Source: an uncultured Tenacibaculum sp. (GTDB lineage Bacteria; Bacteroidota; Bacteroidia; Flavobacteriales; Flavobacteriaceae). From it: 64,000 nucleotides of DNA. Shown here piece after piece: positions 1-8,726 of this stretch. Under the pieces are notes generated by a model. The model did no database searches. It saw only the letters and a list, made by a program, of their open reading frames with translations, and was not told the origin of the DNA. A program made the translations under genes and the position numbers. The DNA is taken from the NCBI RefSeq assembly GCF_947504135.1, contig NZ_CANNGG010000001.1:62001-126000 (forward strand), given 5' to 3'. How positions within the stretch are numbered: position 1 is the stretch's first letter; every line of letters starts with the position of its first letter.

Positions 1-2
1 TT

Positions 3-1007
3 GTTGCTGGTATTTTAATTTCTATTGCAACTTCAATGAAATTACCATTATCAACTACTTATGTAACATTTATGGTAGCTATGGGTACCTCTTTAGCTGA
101 TAGAGCTTGGGGTCGTGAAAGCGCTGTTTATAGAGTTGCTGGTGTAATTAATGTTATTGGTGGATGGTTCTTAACTGCCATTACAGCTTTCTTAACTGCA
201 GCTTTAGTAGCTTACTTAATTAGCTGGGACATGGTAATGATTCCTGTATTATTATTAGTAGTTGCACTTTTAATTGCAAGAAACACTTTACAGCACAGAA
301 AAAAATCTAAAGAAGAGAAGAAGCAAGTACATATGGAAAGAGCAGAATTAATCACTATTAACGGTGTAATTGAAGAAAGCTCAGATCATATTGCTGGTGT
401 TGCTAACCGTATTAACAAACTATATTCAAGCGTTGTGAAAGATCTAGCTACGCACGATTTAGTGAAATTACGTAAAACAGATAAGCACGTTACGAAACTA
501 AACGATGAAATTGATAATTTAAAAGATGGTGTATTCTACTTTATTAAGTCATTAGACGATACTTCTGTGCAAGCAAGTAGATTCTACATCTTAATTTTAG
601 GTTATTTACAAGACGTCGCACAATCTATTAGCTATATTTCTAGAGCTACATACAAACACGTAAACAACAACCATAAAAACCTTAAAAAAGGTCAAATTAA
701 AGACTTAAAGAGCATCGACAATACTCTTTCTAAATTATTAGAAGATATTAGTGAAACTTTTGAAAATAGAAGTTTTGACAACTTAGAACATATCATTAAT
801 GAGAAGAAAGAATTATTAAAAGATGTTTCTCAATCTATTGAAAAACAAGTAGACCGTATTAGAACTGATGAAACGAGTCCTAAAAACACTACATTATACT
901 TTAGTATTTTAATCGAGACCCAAGATTTAGTTTCTGGTTTAATGAGTTTACTAGAAACATACGAAGAGTTTCACGTCAGTACAAAATCTGCTGAAATAGA
1001 CGCTTAA
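3..1007 (+). CDS. Inorganic phosphate permease, PiT family (C-terminal part, 5' end outside window)
   Basis: C-terminal part of a sodium- or proton-coupled inorganic phosphate transporter of the inner membrane. The frame is already open at base 3, so the ATG at 36 is internal and the gene is cut by the window edge. The family signature STTYVTFMVAMGTSLADRAW stands near the visible start, followed by two hydrophobic segments, a short basic stretch, and about 220 charged, mostly helical residues. That tail resembles the PhoU-like domain fused to PiT permeases in Bacteroidetes (inference). A strong hairpin terminator follows six bases after the stop. Confidence 0.85.
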   Translation, partial: VAGILISIATSMKLPLSTTYVTFMVAMGTSLADRAWGRESAVYRVAGVINVIGGWFLTAITAFLTAALVAYLISWDMVMIPVLLLVVALLIARNTLQHRKKSKEEKKQVHMERAELITINGVIEESSDHIAGVANRINKLYSSVVKDLATHDLVKLRKTDKHVTKLNDEIDNLKDGVFYFIKSLDDTSVQASRFYILILGYLQDVAQSISYISRATYKHVNNNHKNLKKGQIKDLKSIDNTLSKLLEDISETFENRSFDNLEHIINEKKELLKDVSQSIEKQVDRIRTDETSPKNTTLYFSILIETQDLVSGLMSLLETYEEFHVSTKSAEIDA

Positions 1008-1012
1008 CAAAT

Positions 1013-1046
1013 AAAAAACCGAGTTCCTAAGTAACTCGGTTTTTTT
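1013..1046. terminator. Bidirectional rho-independent terminator
   Basis: Thirteen-base stem beginning AAAAAACCGAGTT, 7-base loop, and the complementary arm ending in a run of seven T. A tract on the left and T tract on the right let it act in both directions, between the phosphate permease (+) and tesB (-), which converge here. Confidence 0.88.
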
Positions 1047-1073
1047 ATTCCTTTTATTTCTTATATAGTCTTA

Positions 1074-1943
1074 CTAGCTTCTTTTCATTGGTCTCATTAA
1101 TCCTTCTTGAGCAACCGAAGCTATTAATTCTCCGTCTCTAGTATAAATATTACCCATAGCAAAACCTCTAGCTCCAAAAGCGTTTGGGCTTTCTATTGAA
1201 AATAACATCCAATCATCAAAATTAAAATCACGGTAAAACCACATTGAGTGATCTAAACTAGCCAGTTGAGTATTTCCAAAATTAGCAATACTAGCATTCG
1301 GATTTAAACATGCTGATAAAATATTGTAGTCGGAAATATAAGTAAGTATTTGCTGCTTTATTCCTAATGGTAAATCTTTCGCATCTCCTTTCAACTTAAA
1401 CCAAACATCAACCACAGGTGGTAAATCTTTACGATCTAACGGATTTACTATTTGTACAGGTTTAAAATCTATAGGACGTTCGATACTTAAAAAATCTTTC
1501 ATTTTTTGAGGTAGAAAAGCTCCAAATTGATCTAACACATCTGTCCAACTCAACAATTCCTCTGGTTGTTTTATATCTTTTTTTATTGGTTTTTGATGTT
1601 CATACCCTTCTTCTTCTTTATGAAATGAACAAGACAAAATAAAGATAGTTTTATCTTCTTGATGGGCCGTTACTCTTCGTGTAGAAAAACTGCCACCATC
1701 ACGAATCGTTTGTACATTATAAGTTATTGGTAACTCTAAATTTCCTGCTTCTAAAAAATAGGAGTGCAATGAGTGTAAAATACGCTCTTTAGAAGTGGTT
1801 CTATAGGCTGCGTTTAATGCTTGCGCTAATACTTGTCCTCCAAAAACATTCGGACTTCCTATATCTCTACTTACTCCATTAAAGTTTCCATTTCCTAAAT
1901 CGTCGAGGGTAAGTATATTTAATAGTTCTTGAGTGTTTTTCAT
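1074..1943 (-). CDS. tesB: Acyl-CoA thioesterase II (TesB family)
   Basis: Cytoplasmic double-hotdog thioesterase hydrolysing medium- and long-chain acyl-CoA to free fatty acid and CoA. At 289 residues it matches E. coli TesB (286). Visible family blocks are GSPNVFGGQVLAQAL (about residues 28-42), LHSYFLEAG, RDGGSFSTRRVTAHQ in the first hotdog, and SLDHSMWFYRDF plus ASVAQEGLMR in the second; the last holds the Gln of the TesB active site. It stands alone: leuS upstream has its own terminator and the phosphate permease converges from the left. No regulatory signal recognised. Confidence 0.92.
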   Translation of the reverse strand: MKNTQELLNILTLDDLGNGNFNGVSRDIGSPNVFGGQVLAQALNAAYRTTSKERILHSLHSYFLEAGNLELPITYNVQTIRDGGSFSTRRVTAHQEDKTIFILSCSFHKEEEGYEHQKPIKKDIKQPEELLSWTDVLDQFGAFLPQKMKDFLSIERPIDFKPVQIVNPLDRKDLPPVVDVWFKLKGDAKDLPLGIKQQILTYISDYNILSACLNPNASIANFGNTQLASLDHSMWFYRDFNFDDWMLFSIESPNAFGARGFAMGNIYTRDGELIASVAQEGLMRPMKRS

Positions 1944-1994
1944 CTTATTTTATTAGGAAAACAAATTTGAGAAAAGTTTTTGGTTTCTCAATAC

Positions 1995-2028
1995 AAAAAA
2001 GCCTCTACATTTTCATGTAAAGGCTTTT
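1995..2028 (-). terminator. Rho-independent terminator of leuS
   Basis: On the minus strand, a stem of about 13 bp around AAAGCCT with a short GAAA-type loop, ending in six T. It lies 25 bases after the leuS stop codon. Confidence 0.85.
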
Positions 2029-2052
2029 GATTAATAATATTCTATAGTATTG

Positions 2053-5028
2053 TTACCCTACAATATTAATAATTTTACCAGGAACGATAATTACTTTCTT
2101 TGGCTCTCTTCCTTGTAATTGTGCTTGTGTCTTTTCGTGCGACATTACCGTTTTTTCAATTTCTTCTTTACTCATATCTAACGGTAACTCTAAAGTAAAT
2201 CGCATTTTTCCATTGAAAGATACCGGATAGTTTTTAGAGCTTTCAACTAAATGCTTTTCTTCAAATTTTGGAAAAGCTACGGTTGCAATAGACTCATCAT
2301 GTCCTAACTGACTCCATAATTCTTCTGCAATATGTGGTGCATACGGAGAAATTAGCACTAATAAGGGCTCTAATATTTGTCTCTTATTACACTTTTGAGC
2401 AGTCAACTCGTTTACCGCAATCATAAAGGTAGAAACTGACGTATTGAACGAGAAGTTCTCGATATCTTCTTCTACTTTCTTAATCGTTTTATGTAAGGTT
2501 TTTAATTCTTCTTTAGTTGGCTCTTCGTCTGAAACGTTGATACCATTTTCGTCAGCAAATAATTTCCATAATTTCTTTAGGAAAGAATACACTCCTGAAA
2601 TACCAGATGTTTTCCAGGGTTTGGTTTGCTCTAACGGCCCTAAGAACATTTCAAATAAACGTAAACTATCCGCACCGTATTCTTCACAAATTAAATCTGG
2701 ATTTACCACATTGTATTTCGATTTCGACATTTTTTCAACCTCACGACCAACAATGTATTTTCCGTCTTCTAAAATAAATTCAGCATTTTTGAATTCTTCT
2801 CTCCAATTCTTAAATGCTTCAACATCTAGCTCATCAGAAGAATTTACCAACGAAACATCAGCATGTATAGGTGCGATATACTCTTCTAAAAAATTAATTT
2901 CAATGTTATTAATATCAGGTGAGTCTTTTCTTAATTGCTCTCTTATTATTTCACAACAAATATTAAAAACATTTTCATTTGCTTTATTATTTACCATGTA
3001 TCCTTTGGAAAGCATAAAACTCTTTTTGTATGTGTAAAAATTAGAAATATCTTCTATACCATCAATTTTTACTGTACATTCTAAAGTATATCTATACACA
3101 AAAGCAGAAGTTCCTAAGATCATTCCTTGGTTGATTAGTTTTTTAGCAAACTCATCCACAGGTAACAATCCTCTATCAAATAAGAATTTTTGCCAAAAAC
3201 GTGCATATAATAAGTGTCCTGTAGCATGTTCAGAACCTCCAATGTATAAATCTATGTGCTTCCAATAGTCAACCGCTTCTTTACTTACGAATTCTCCTTC
3301 ATTATTCGAGTCCATATAACGGTTAAAATACCAAGAACTTCCTGCCCACCCTGGCATTGTGTTTAACTCTAATGGGAAAACAGTTTCGTTGTCTATCAAC
3401 TCATTACTCACTACTCTATTCTCAATACTATTCCACGCCCAAACCTCAGCATTTCCTAACGGTGGTTTTCCGTCTTCAGTAGGTAAATATTTCTCTACTT
3501 CCGGTAATACGATTGGTAAATGCTTCGCTTCAATCATTTGCGGCATTCCGTCTTTGTAATATACTGGGAATGGTTCTCCCCAATAACGTTGACGACTGAA
3601 TACTGCATCGCGTAAACGATAGTTTATTTTTCCGTAACCAAATCCACGTTTTTCTAATTCGTAGATTACAGTTTTCATTCCTTTCTTATAATTTAAACCG
3701 TCTAAAAAATCAGAGTTTGCTAATTTAATTCCGTCTTTAGCATCATTCGCTTTTTCAGAAATATCAACATCTGCAAAAATATTCGGAATCTCTAATCCGA
3801 AGTGTTTTGCGAAATCATAATCACGTTGGTCACCACATGGTACCGCCATAACAGCCCCTGTACCGTAGCTTGCTAATACGTAATCACCAATCCAAATCGG
3901 CACTTGTTTTCCTGTAAATGGGTGTAAAGCATACGCACCAGTAAACACTCCTGAAATGGTTTTTACATCTGCCATACGATCACGCTCAGAACGTTTTGCT
4001 GTAGCTTCTACGTAAGCTTCAACAGCCTCTTTTTGTTCAGCAGTAGTAATTTTCGCCACCAAGTCGTGCTCTGGAGCTAAGGTCATAAAAGACACTCCAA
4101 AAATAGTATCAGGACGTGTAGTAAACACGTCTATTTTAGCATCGTGTCCATCAACATCAAAAGCAACCATCGCTCCTTGCGAACGACCAATCCAGTTGGT
4201 TTGAGAGTCTTTTAAAGGTTGTGGCCAATCGATATTTTGTAATCCATCTAATAAACGTTGTGCATACGCAGAAATTCGCATAGACCATTGGGTCATTTTT
4301 TTACGAACTACAGGATGTCCACCACGTTCTGAAACTCCGTTAACAATTTCATCGTTTGCTAATACCGTTCCTAAAGCAGGACACCAGTTTACTTCTGTAT
4401 CAGACAAAAAGGTTAAACGGTATTGTAATAATATCTCTTGTTGTTCTTTGTCAGAGAAGTTTTTCCATTCTTCTGCAGAAAAAACAGCTATATCTTCATC
4501 AGAAACAGCATTTACGTTCACGTTCCCTTCTGCTTCAAATTTAGCTACTAAGGTTGCAATATCTTCTGCTTTATCTGTGTCTTTATTATACCAAGAGTTG
4601 AATAGTTGAATAAAAATCCACTGTGTCCATTTATAATACTCAGGGTTCGAAGTACGAACTTCGCGAGACCAATCAAATGAAAACCCGATATTATCTAACT
4701 GACGACGATAGGTTTTGATGTTCGTTTCAGTAGTAATAGCGGGATGTTGTCCTGTTTGAATCGCATATTGTTCAGCAGGTAATCCGAAAGAATCATATCC
4801 TTGTGGGTGCAATACATTAAACCCTTTATGACGCTTGTAACGTGCATAAATATCAGATGCGATATATCCTAACGGATGCCCAACGTGTAATCCTGCTCCT
4901 GATGGATAAGGAAACATGTCTAACACATAATATTTTGGTTTATCAGAATTATTTTCAGCTTTAAATGTACCTTGATCTGCCCAGTACTTTTGCCACTTTT
5001 TTTCTATCTCTTGGTGATTGTATTGCAT
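2053..5028 (-). CDS. leuS: Leucyl-tRNA synthetase with an expanded leucine-specific domain
   Basis: Class Ia synthetase charging tRNA-Leu. The HIGH-type motif (HVGHPLGY, about residue 48), the CP1 editing domain with TTRPDTIFGVSFM (about residue 305), GSEHATGHLLYARFW, and KMSKS at residues 766-770 are all intact, followed by the anticodon-binding helical domain. The length, 991 residues, exceeds what I remember for flavobacterial LeuRS (about 940). The excess lies between residues 646 and 719, just before KMSKS, where the leucine-specific domain sits, and contains adjacent cysteines and an unusually AT-rich stretch. The frame is uninterrupted, so the enzyme is probably active. Own -7 promoter element upstream and terminator downstream; monocistronic. 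Confidence 0.97.
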   Translation of the reverse strand: MQYNHQEIEKKWQKYWADQGTFKAENNSDKPKYYVLDMFPYPSGAGLHVGHPLGYIASDIYARYKRHKGFNVLHPQGYDSFGLPAEQYAIQTGQHPAITTETNIKTYRRQLDNIGFSFDWSREVRTSNPEYYKWTQWIFIQLFNSWYNKDTDKAEDIATLVAKFEAEGNVNVNAVSDEDIAVFSAEEWKNFSDKEQQEILLQYRLTFLSDTEVNWCPALGTVLANDEIVNGVSERGGHPVVRKKMTQWSMRISAYAQRLLDGLQNIDWPQPLKDSQTNWIGRSQGAMVAFDVDGHDAKIDVFTTRPDTIFGVSFMTLAPEHDLVAKITTAEQKEAVEAYVEATAKRSERDRMADVKTISGVFTGAYALHPFTGKQVPIWIGDYVLASYGTGAVMAVPCGDQRDYDFAKHFGLEIPNIFADVDISEKANDAKDGIKLANSDFLDGLNYKKGMKTVIYELEKRGFGYGKINYRLRDAVFSRQRYWGEPFPVYYKDGMPQMIEAKHLPIVLPEVEKYLPTEDGKPPLGNAEVWAWNSIENRVVSNELIDNETVFPLELNTMPGWAGSSWYFNRYMDSNNEGEFVSKEAVDYWKHIDLYIGGSEHATGHLLYARFWQKFLFDRGLLPVDEFAKKLINQGMILGTSAFVYRYTLECTVKIDGIEDISNFYTYKKSFMLSKGYMVNNKANENVFNICCEIIREQLRKDSPDINNIEINFLEEYIAPIHADVSLVNSSDELDVEAFKNWREEFKNAEFILEDGKYIVGREVEKMSKSKYNVVNPDLICEEYGADSLRLFEMFLGPLEQTKPWKTSGISGVYSFLKKLWKLFADENGINVSDEEPTKEELKTLHKTIKKVEEDIENFSFNTSVSTFMIAVNELTAQKCNKRQILEPLLVLISPYAPHIAEELWSQLGHDESIATVAFPKFEEKHLVESSKNYPVSFNGKMRFTLELPLDMSKEEIEKTVMSHEKTQAQLQGREPKKVIIVPGKIINIVG

Positions 5029-5053
5029 TTGTAATCGCTTGTTTTAAAGGATG

Positions 5054-5061
5054 CAAATTTA
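5054..5061 (-). promoter_or_regulatory. -7 promoter element of leuS
   Basis: TAAATTTG on the minus strand, a perfect match to the Bacteroidetes -7 consensus TAnnTTTG, 25 bases before the leuS start. No clear -33 element seen. Confidence 0.6.
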
Positions 5062-5095
5062 CAATTATCGTTTGGATGTGAAAAGCTATAAAAAC

Positions 5096-5133
5096 AAAAA
5101 GGCTTCATTAGTACAAAACCAATGAAGCCTTTT
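5096..5133 (-). terminator. Rho-independent terminator of the DUF2911 gene
   Basis: Stem AAAAGGCTTCATT with its complement, 11-base loop, and a T run on the minus strand, 18 bases after the DUF2911 stop codon. Confidence 0.85.
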
Positions 5134-5151
5134 ATTTATTTTAAATAAGTT

Positions 5152-5694
5152 TTACCCTTTAATCGGTACAGTAACTACAACATTACCCCAACCTAAATAC
5201 ATATTAAAAACATCCTCTTCACCATCAAAAGCGATTGAGAAAGCTTCAATATTTTCGTTTGCTCTAGAAACTTTTCCTGTAACACGTACTACATCATCTG
5301 ATTCGTTGTAAGAATAAGCTCCCCAAACATTTTTAGCAGTATTTAAAATAACCGTCCACTCTTTATCACCTGGAATGGTAAATAACGAGTATGTTCCTGC
5401 TTTTACTTTTTTTCCTCCAAAGGTTACATCTTTGTAAAAAGTAATTTCTGGGGCTTCATTTGCTCCTGTTCTCCATACTTTACCTGCAACTGCTAAACGA
5501 GATACTGGTCTTCTTTTTAACTGAGGACGACTATAAATAATTTTTACTTTTTTATCGGAATTTCTGTAACTACTTGGATATGTTGCTGCATCCATCGGAC
5601 TTTTATCTAAATTAGGGAAGTCTTGAGCCACAACTTTGTTAGAAAATACTAGGGCTATAGCAAATACAATAATTGAGAAAATTGATTTTTTCAT
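5152..5694 (-). CDS. DUF2911 family secreted protein
   Basis: Exported protein of unknown function. Residues 1-23 form a signal peptide (MKKS start, hydrophobic core, cleavage after VVAQ). The rest matches the DUF2911 pattern common in Bacteroidetes: a SPMDAATYP block, YSRPQLKRR, KVWRTGANEAPEITF, KAGTYSLFTIPG and YLGWGNVVVTVP at the C-terminus. The single domain fills the 180 residues; probably periplasmic. It has its own promoter element and terminator, so it is transcribed separately from the copper-receptor operon behind it. No catalytic motif is recognisable. Confidence 0.85.
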   Translation of the reverse strand: MKKSIFSIIVFAIALVFSNKVVAQDFPNLDKSPMDAATYPSSYRNSDKKVKIIYSRPQLKRRPVSRLAVAGKVWRTGANEAPEITFYKDVTFGGKKVKAGTYSLFTIPGDKEWTVILNTAKNVWGAYSYNESDDVVRVTGKVSRANENIEAFSIAFDGEEDVFNMYLGWGNVVVTVPIKG

Positions 5695-5731
5695 TTTTAA
5701 ATTTTTAGTTAATATTTGGGAGATTAGTCAC

Positions 5732-5739
5732 CAAATTTA
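5732..5739 (-). promoter_or_regulatory. -7 promoter element of the DUF2911 gene
   Basis: TAAATTTG on the minus strand, perfect TAnnTTTG, 37 bases before the ATG and downstream of the neighbouring receptor's stop codon. Confidence 0.55.
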
Positions 5740-5757
5740 AGTAACCTTACTCGAAAA

Positions 5758-7845
5758 TTAAAATTTATACTGTAAGAATGCTGTAAAGTTTCTTCCTGGT
5801 TCATGAATTCTTACCATTGGCAAATCTGCTTGGTTTTTATATGAAAAGTTTAAGTGGTTGATATAATTCTCATCAAACACATTTAAACAAGCTACCCCTA
5901 ACGTAAAATTTTTAAACGGTTTTACCCCTAATTTTATATCAAAAGTTTGGTAACCTTCTGTTTCAGTTTCACCAAAAGAAGGAGCTATATCTTTTTGAGT
6001 TGACACTACGTTATACTGTGCTTTTGCCCAATACTTTTCTTTGTCTACTCCCATAGAAATTTTTGAAGTGAAAGGCGGATTCAATGGCAACGATTCATCA
6101 AAATCTTTGTTTTCTGTTTTTACATAGGCTACTTCTGTTTGAAAATAGTAATCATTAAACATTTGCAACTTTGCAGCTACTTCAAATCCAGTTTTGCTAG
6201 CATCTTCAATATTGGTAAACACTTTTGTAAACTCTGGTTTTTGATTTGGCATGAACTTCCTTGGAATGGTTGGATCAACCACTGCTGAAATATAATCTTC
6301 AAAAATTGAGTAAAACGCTGATGTTTGATAATGTAATTGCAAGTTGTTGTTCAATCCTAATTTTCCTTTTAATCCTAACTCAAATTGGTTATTTACTTCT
6401 GGTCGCAACATCGGGTTTCCTAAATATTCGTACGAATCTGAACCAATCGTAAAATGATTGATATAACGCTCAGCCATATTTGCAGTACGTACTCCTCTAC
6501 CAAATGCAGCTTCTAAAATTGCTTTTTTAGAAAATGCGTGTTTTACCGAAATGTTACCGCTCACATTGGTTTCGTTTGTTTTTACAACAGGATATCTTGC
6601 CGCAAAATCTGCTTCTAAATCTATGGCGTTAGCACTTACTAAATCTACTCGAAAACCTGTAGTTAATATAGTTTTAGGTGCCAGGTTAAATTTTGCTTCA
6701 GAAAACATTCCGAAATCATTAATATAAGCATCTTGCCAAATCTTGTCTACTTTAACCATTGGTGTTGGCAACATCATACCATTCATCATTTTAATAGTAC
6801 GTGTACGATTTCCTTCTCTTTGTATATGGTTAACATCACTTCCCACAAACAAATCAAGATTTTTATGCAAGTCTAACTCAAACTCTATCTTACCTCCTAT
6901 GGTTGTTGATTCTACTGGTGATGAAGCAAAAACCATGTGATAATTCGGACGATTTGTATTCGTCATTAAATGATCTACATAGCTGTAAAAACCTTTGGTG
7001 GTAATTGTTTTTAAGGTGCTACCTATATTTATTGCTTTGTAATCTAACGATACAATTGTACTGTTGTCATAATCGGTATCCATTGGTAAAGCAGCATGTT
7101 TTACGTCTCTACCAAACGATTGACGCCAATGTGCTTGCAAACGTTGATGTTCAGTAAGGTTATACCCTAATTTAACTCCATAATCGGTACTAGTGAATGA
7201 TGAAGGAATCTCTGTACCACTTCCGTCTTTATAATCTCCAAAGTTTCGGTAGCCTACATTTCCTACCACATCAAATTTATTGGTAACATGTTGTAATTGC
7301 AACATGTTTACAAATGAATTTCCATTGGTTTCATATCCTGTTGAAAATTTTCCGTGGAATCCGTTTTCTAACTTGTTATGATTTTCTGTCACCATATTTA
7401 CGATACCTCCAAAAGTTGCTCCATATCGTACTGTGAAAGGTCCTTTAATGATTTCTATTTTTGAAATTTCTTCTGGAATAATGTGTGTGGTGATGGGGTC
7501 CATTCTATTCGGACAAGCATTCACTGCTTTTGTACCTCCGTCGTACATCACATTTAACTGCTCGTAGGCAGCTCCTCTAAATGTTGGATCCATTGCATAG
7601 TTTCCTCTTTTTATCACCGAAAACCCGTTGATTTCAGAAAATAAATCTACTACATTTTTAGGTTGAATTACCTTTTTTTGATAATCATTTTTAACGGTAG
7701 CATGAACAGGATTTGTTTTTATTTTTCCTTCAACGATTACTTCATTTAACTGTATAGTTTCTTGTTTAACTGTGTCTTTTTTTTGTTCTTGAGCAGACAT
7801 AGCTATTGTGCAGATGCTAAGAAGCATCCATCCTAAATTTTTCAT
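5758..7845 (-). CDS. TonB-dependent copper receptor (OprC-like)
   Basis: Outer membrane receptor of 695 residues: signal peptide (1-18), a TonB-box-like stretch, plug domain (about 45-160) and 22-stranded barrel ending in the aromatic C-terminus FTAFLQYKF. The plug contains CPNRMDP at 111-117 and the barrel contains HLM at 292-294. This is the CxxxM...HxM pair that binds copper in Pseudomonas OprC (established for that protein), so copper is the likely substrate. A Met-rich loop, MMNGMMLPTPM, adds further soft-metal ligands. The small CNGKC protein lies 96 bases upstream on the same strand and is probably co-transcribed. Confidence 0.88.
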   Translation of the reverse strand: MKNLGWMLLSICTIAMSAQEQKKDTVKQETIQLNEVIVEGKIKTNPVHATVKNDYQKKVIQPKNVVDLFSEINGFSVIKRGNYAMDPTFRGAAYEQLNVMYDGGTKAVNACPNRMDPITTHIIPEEISKIEIIKGPFTVRYGATFGGIVNMVTENHNKLENGFHGKFSTGYETNGNSFVNMLQLQHVTNKFDVVGNVGYRNFGDYKDGSGTEIPSSFTSTDYGVKLGYNLTEHQRLQAHWRQSFGRDVKHAALPMDTDYDNSTIVSLDYKAINIGSTLKTITTKGFYSYVDHLMTNTNRPNYHMVFASSPVESTTIGGKIEFELDLHKNLDLFVGSDVNHIQREGNRTRTIKMMNGMMLPTPMVKVDKIWQDAYINDFGMFSEAKFNLAPKTILTTGFRVDLVSANAIDLEADFAARYPVVKTNETNVSGNISVKHAFSKKAILEAAFGRGVRTANMAERYINHFTIGSDSYEYLGNPMLRPEVNNQFELGLKGKLGLNNNLQLHYQTSAFYSIFEDYISAVVDPTIPRKFMPNQKPEFTKVFTNIEDASKTGFEVAAKLQMFNDYYFQTEVAYVKTENKDFDESLPLNPPFTSKISMGVDKEKYWAKAQYNVVSTQKDIAPSFGETETEGYQTFDIKLGVKPFKNFTLGVACLNVFDENYINHLNFSYKNQADLPMVRIHEPGRNFTAFLQYKF

Positions 7846-7941
7846 TAAAATTGAATTTAATTTTTACATAATTGTATAGCAACACCTATCAATTCAAAAG
7901 TTTTTTGAATTGTTTACGATGTAAAAAACTGTATAAAAAAA

Positions 7942-8310
7942 TTAAAATGTAGGAGGGTGAAATACTTCCTGATTAAATAAGTAGTAATAGTTTTTCTTAT
8001 AAGAAAATGATTCTTTTTCTTTTACAAATAGCTTATCGTCTACATCAACATTTAAAATAGAAATAAACCCGATAGGATATTCTTCCATTGAAATTCGCAA
8101 CGATTTAAAATCATCATCTTGTTGTTGTTCAAGCTCCATCATTAACTGGCATTTACCATTACAGTTTGACTCTGGTTTATCTTTATTGATACACAAAACT
8201 TTTGAGATATAATCGTAATTTATTGCATATTCTACAAAAGGAGCTATGGGGCGTAACATGGCTATCATGTACAATGCAACAAAAAAATATATGCTAAGTT
8301 TTTTCAACAA
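7942..8310 (-). CDS. Small membrane-anchored CNGKC protein, putative copper-handling partner
   Basis: A 122-residue protein I recognise only as a type often found beside Bacteroidetes copper receptors. Residues 5-30 are hydrophobic (signal or membrane anchor). They are followed by C40, C50 and C54 in the pattern Cys-x9-CNGKC, an acidic, Gln-rich linker, and a C-terminus ending HPPTF. The three cysteines and terminal His could bind Cu(I) (inference). First gene of a probable operon with the OprC-like receptor, starting from a perfect -7 element. No enzymatic motif. Confidence 0.75.
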   Translation of the reverse strand: MLKKLSIYFFVALYMIAMLRPIAPFVEYAINYDYISKVLCINKDKPESNCNGKCQLMMELEQQQDDDFKSLRISMEEYPIGFISILNVDVDDKLFVKEKESFSYKKNYYYLFNQEVFHPPTF

Positions 8311-8334
8311 GAAAAAGGGGCTTTTTTACTTCTA

Positions 8335-8342
8335 CAAAGATA
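8335..8342 (-). promoter_or_regulatory. -7 promoter element of the copper-receptor operon
   Basis: TATCTTTG on the minus strand, perfect TAnnTTTG, 24 bases before the ATG. It is back to back with the promoter of the Cys-rich miniprotein, about 77 bases away. Confidence 0.6.
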
Positions 8343-8419
8343 CGATTATCCCTTCTGATAAGCAATAACAAAGAATATGATTTTTTTCCTTTATTTTAAT
8401 TTATTCTAAATAAAAAACT

Positions 8420-8427
8420 TATATTTG
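8420..8427 (+). promoter_or_regulatory. -7 promoter element of the Cys-rich miniprotein
   Basis: TATATTTG, perfect TAnnTTTG. Transcription would start near 8433, which excludes the in-frame TTG at 8425 as a start and points to the ATG at 8449. Confidence 0.6.
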
Positions 8428-8448
8428 CACGGATTTTACGAAAAGATA

Positions 8449-8646
8449 ATGATTGTTTTTTATACTGAAACCAAGAAAGTTACCTCTATTACCCCTGTAA
8501 AAAAACTGCAGGAAGTTACAATTTGCAATTCACCTTGCTCAAGTAACTGCATTAAACCTAAGAGTAAATGCTGTAATAAGTACCAAAAGAAAGGCATTAA
8601 TTGTAAAAGATGCCCTTTAACATTCGATTTTAAAGCTGTTTCTTAA
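8449..8646 (+). CDS. Cysteine-rich miniprotein (65 residues), unknown function
   Basis: Nine cysteines in 65 residues, clustered between residues 26 and 51 (CNSPC, then C, then CC, then CKRC) with many lysines; it ends in LTFDFKAVS. I recall similar short Cys/Lys-rich proteins in Flavobacteriaceae but know of no assigned function. The pattern suggests zinc or copper binding. The ATG at 8449 is chosen because the -7 element overlaps the upstream TTG. It is divergent from the copper-receptor operon, sharing a 138-base intergenic region, and has a terminator 24 bases after the stop. Confidence 0.7.
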   Translation: MIVFYTETKKVTSITPVKKLQEVTICNSPCSSNCIKPKSKCCNKYQKKGINCKRCPLTFDFKAVS

Positions 8647-8670
8647 AAGTTTCCCTTTGTTTATAAACGC

Positions 8671-8707
8671 AAAAAGCCCTTGGTAGAATTTCTATCAAGG
8701 GCTTTTT
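8671..8707. terminator. Bidirectional rho-independent terminator
   Basis: Long stem, AAAAAGCCCTTGGTAGA with its near-perfect complement and a 3-base loop, flanked by A and T runs. It separates the Cys-rich miniprotein (+) from tyrS (-). Confidence 0.88.
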
Positions 8708-8726
8708 AAATTATATTAGGTATTAC

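Noticed and set aside
2444..3037. A 197-codon open frame on the plus strand inside leuS
   Set aside because: It is antisense to a clearly conserved gene. Such frames appear where the opposite strand is AT-rich coding sequence; no protein family recognised.
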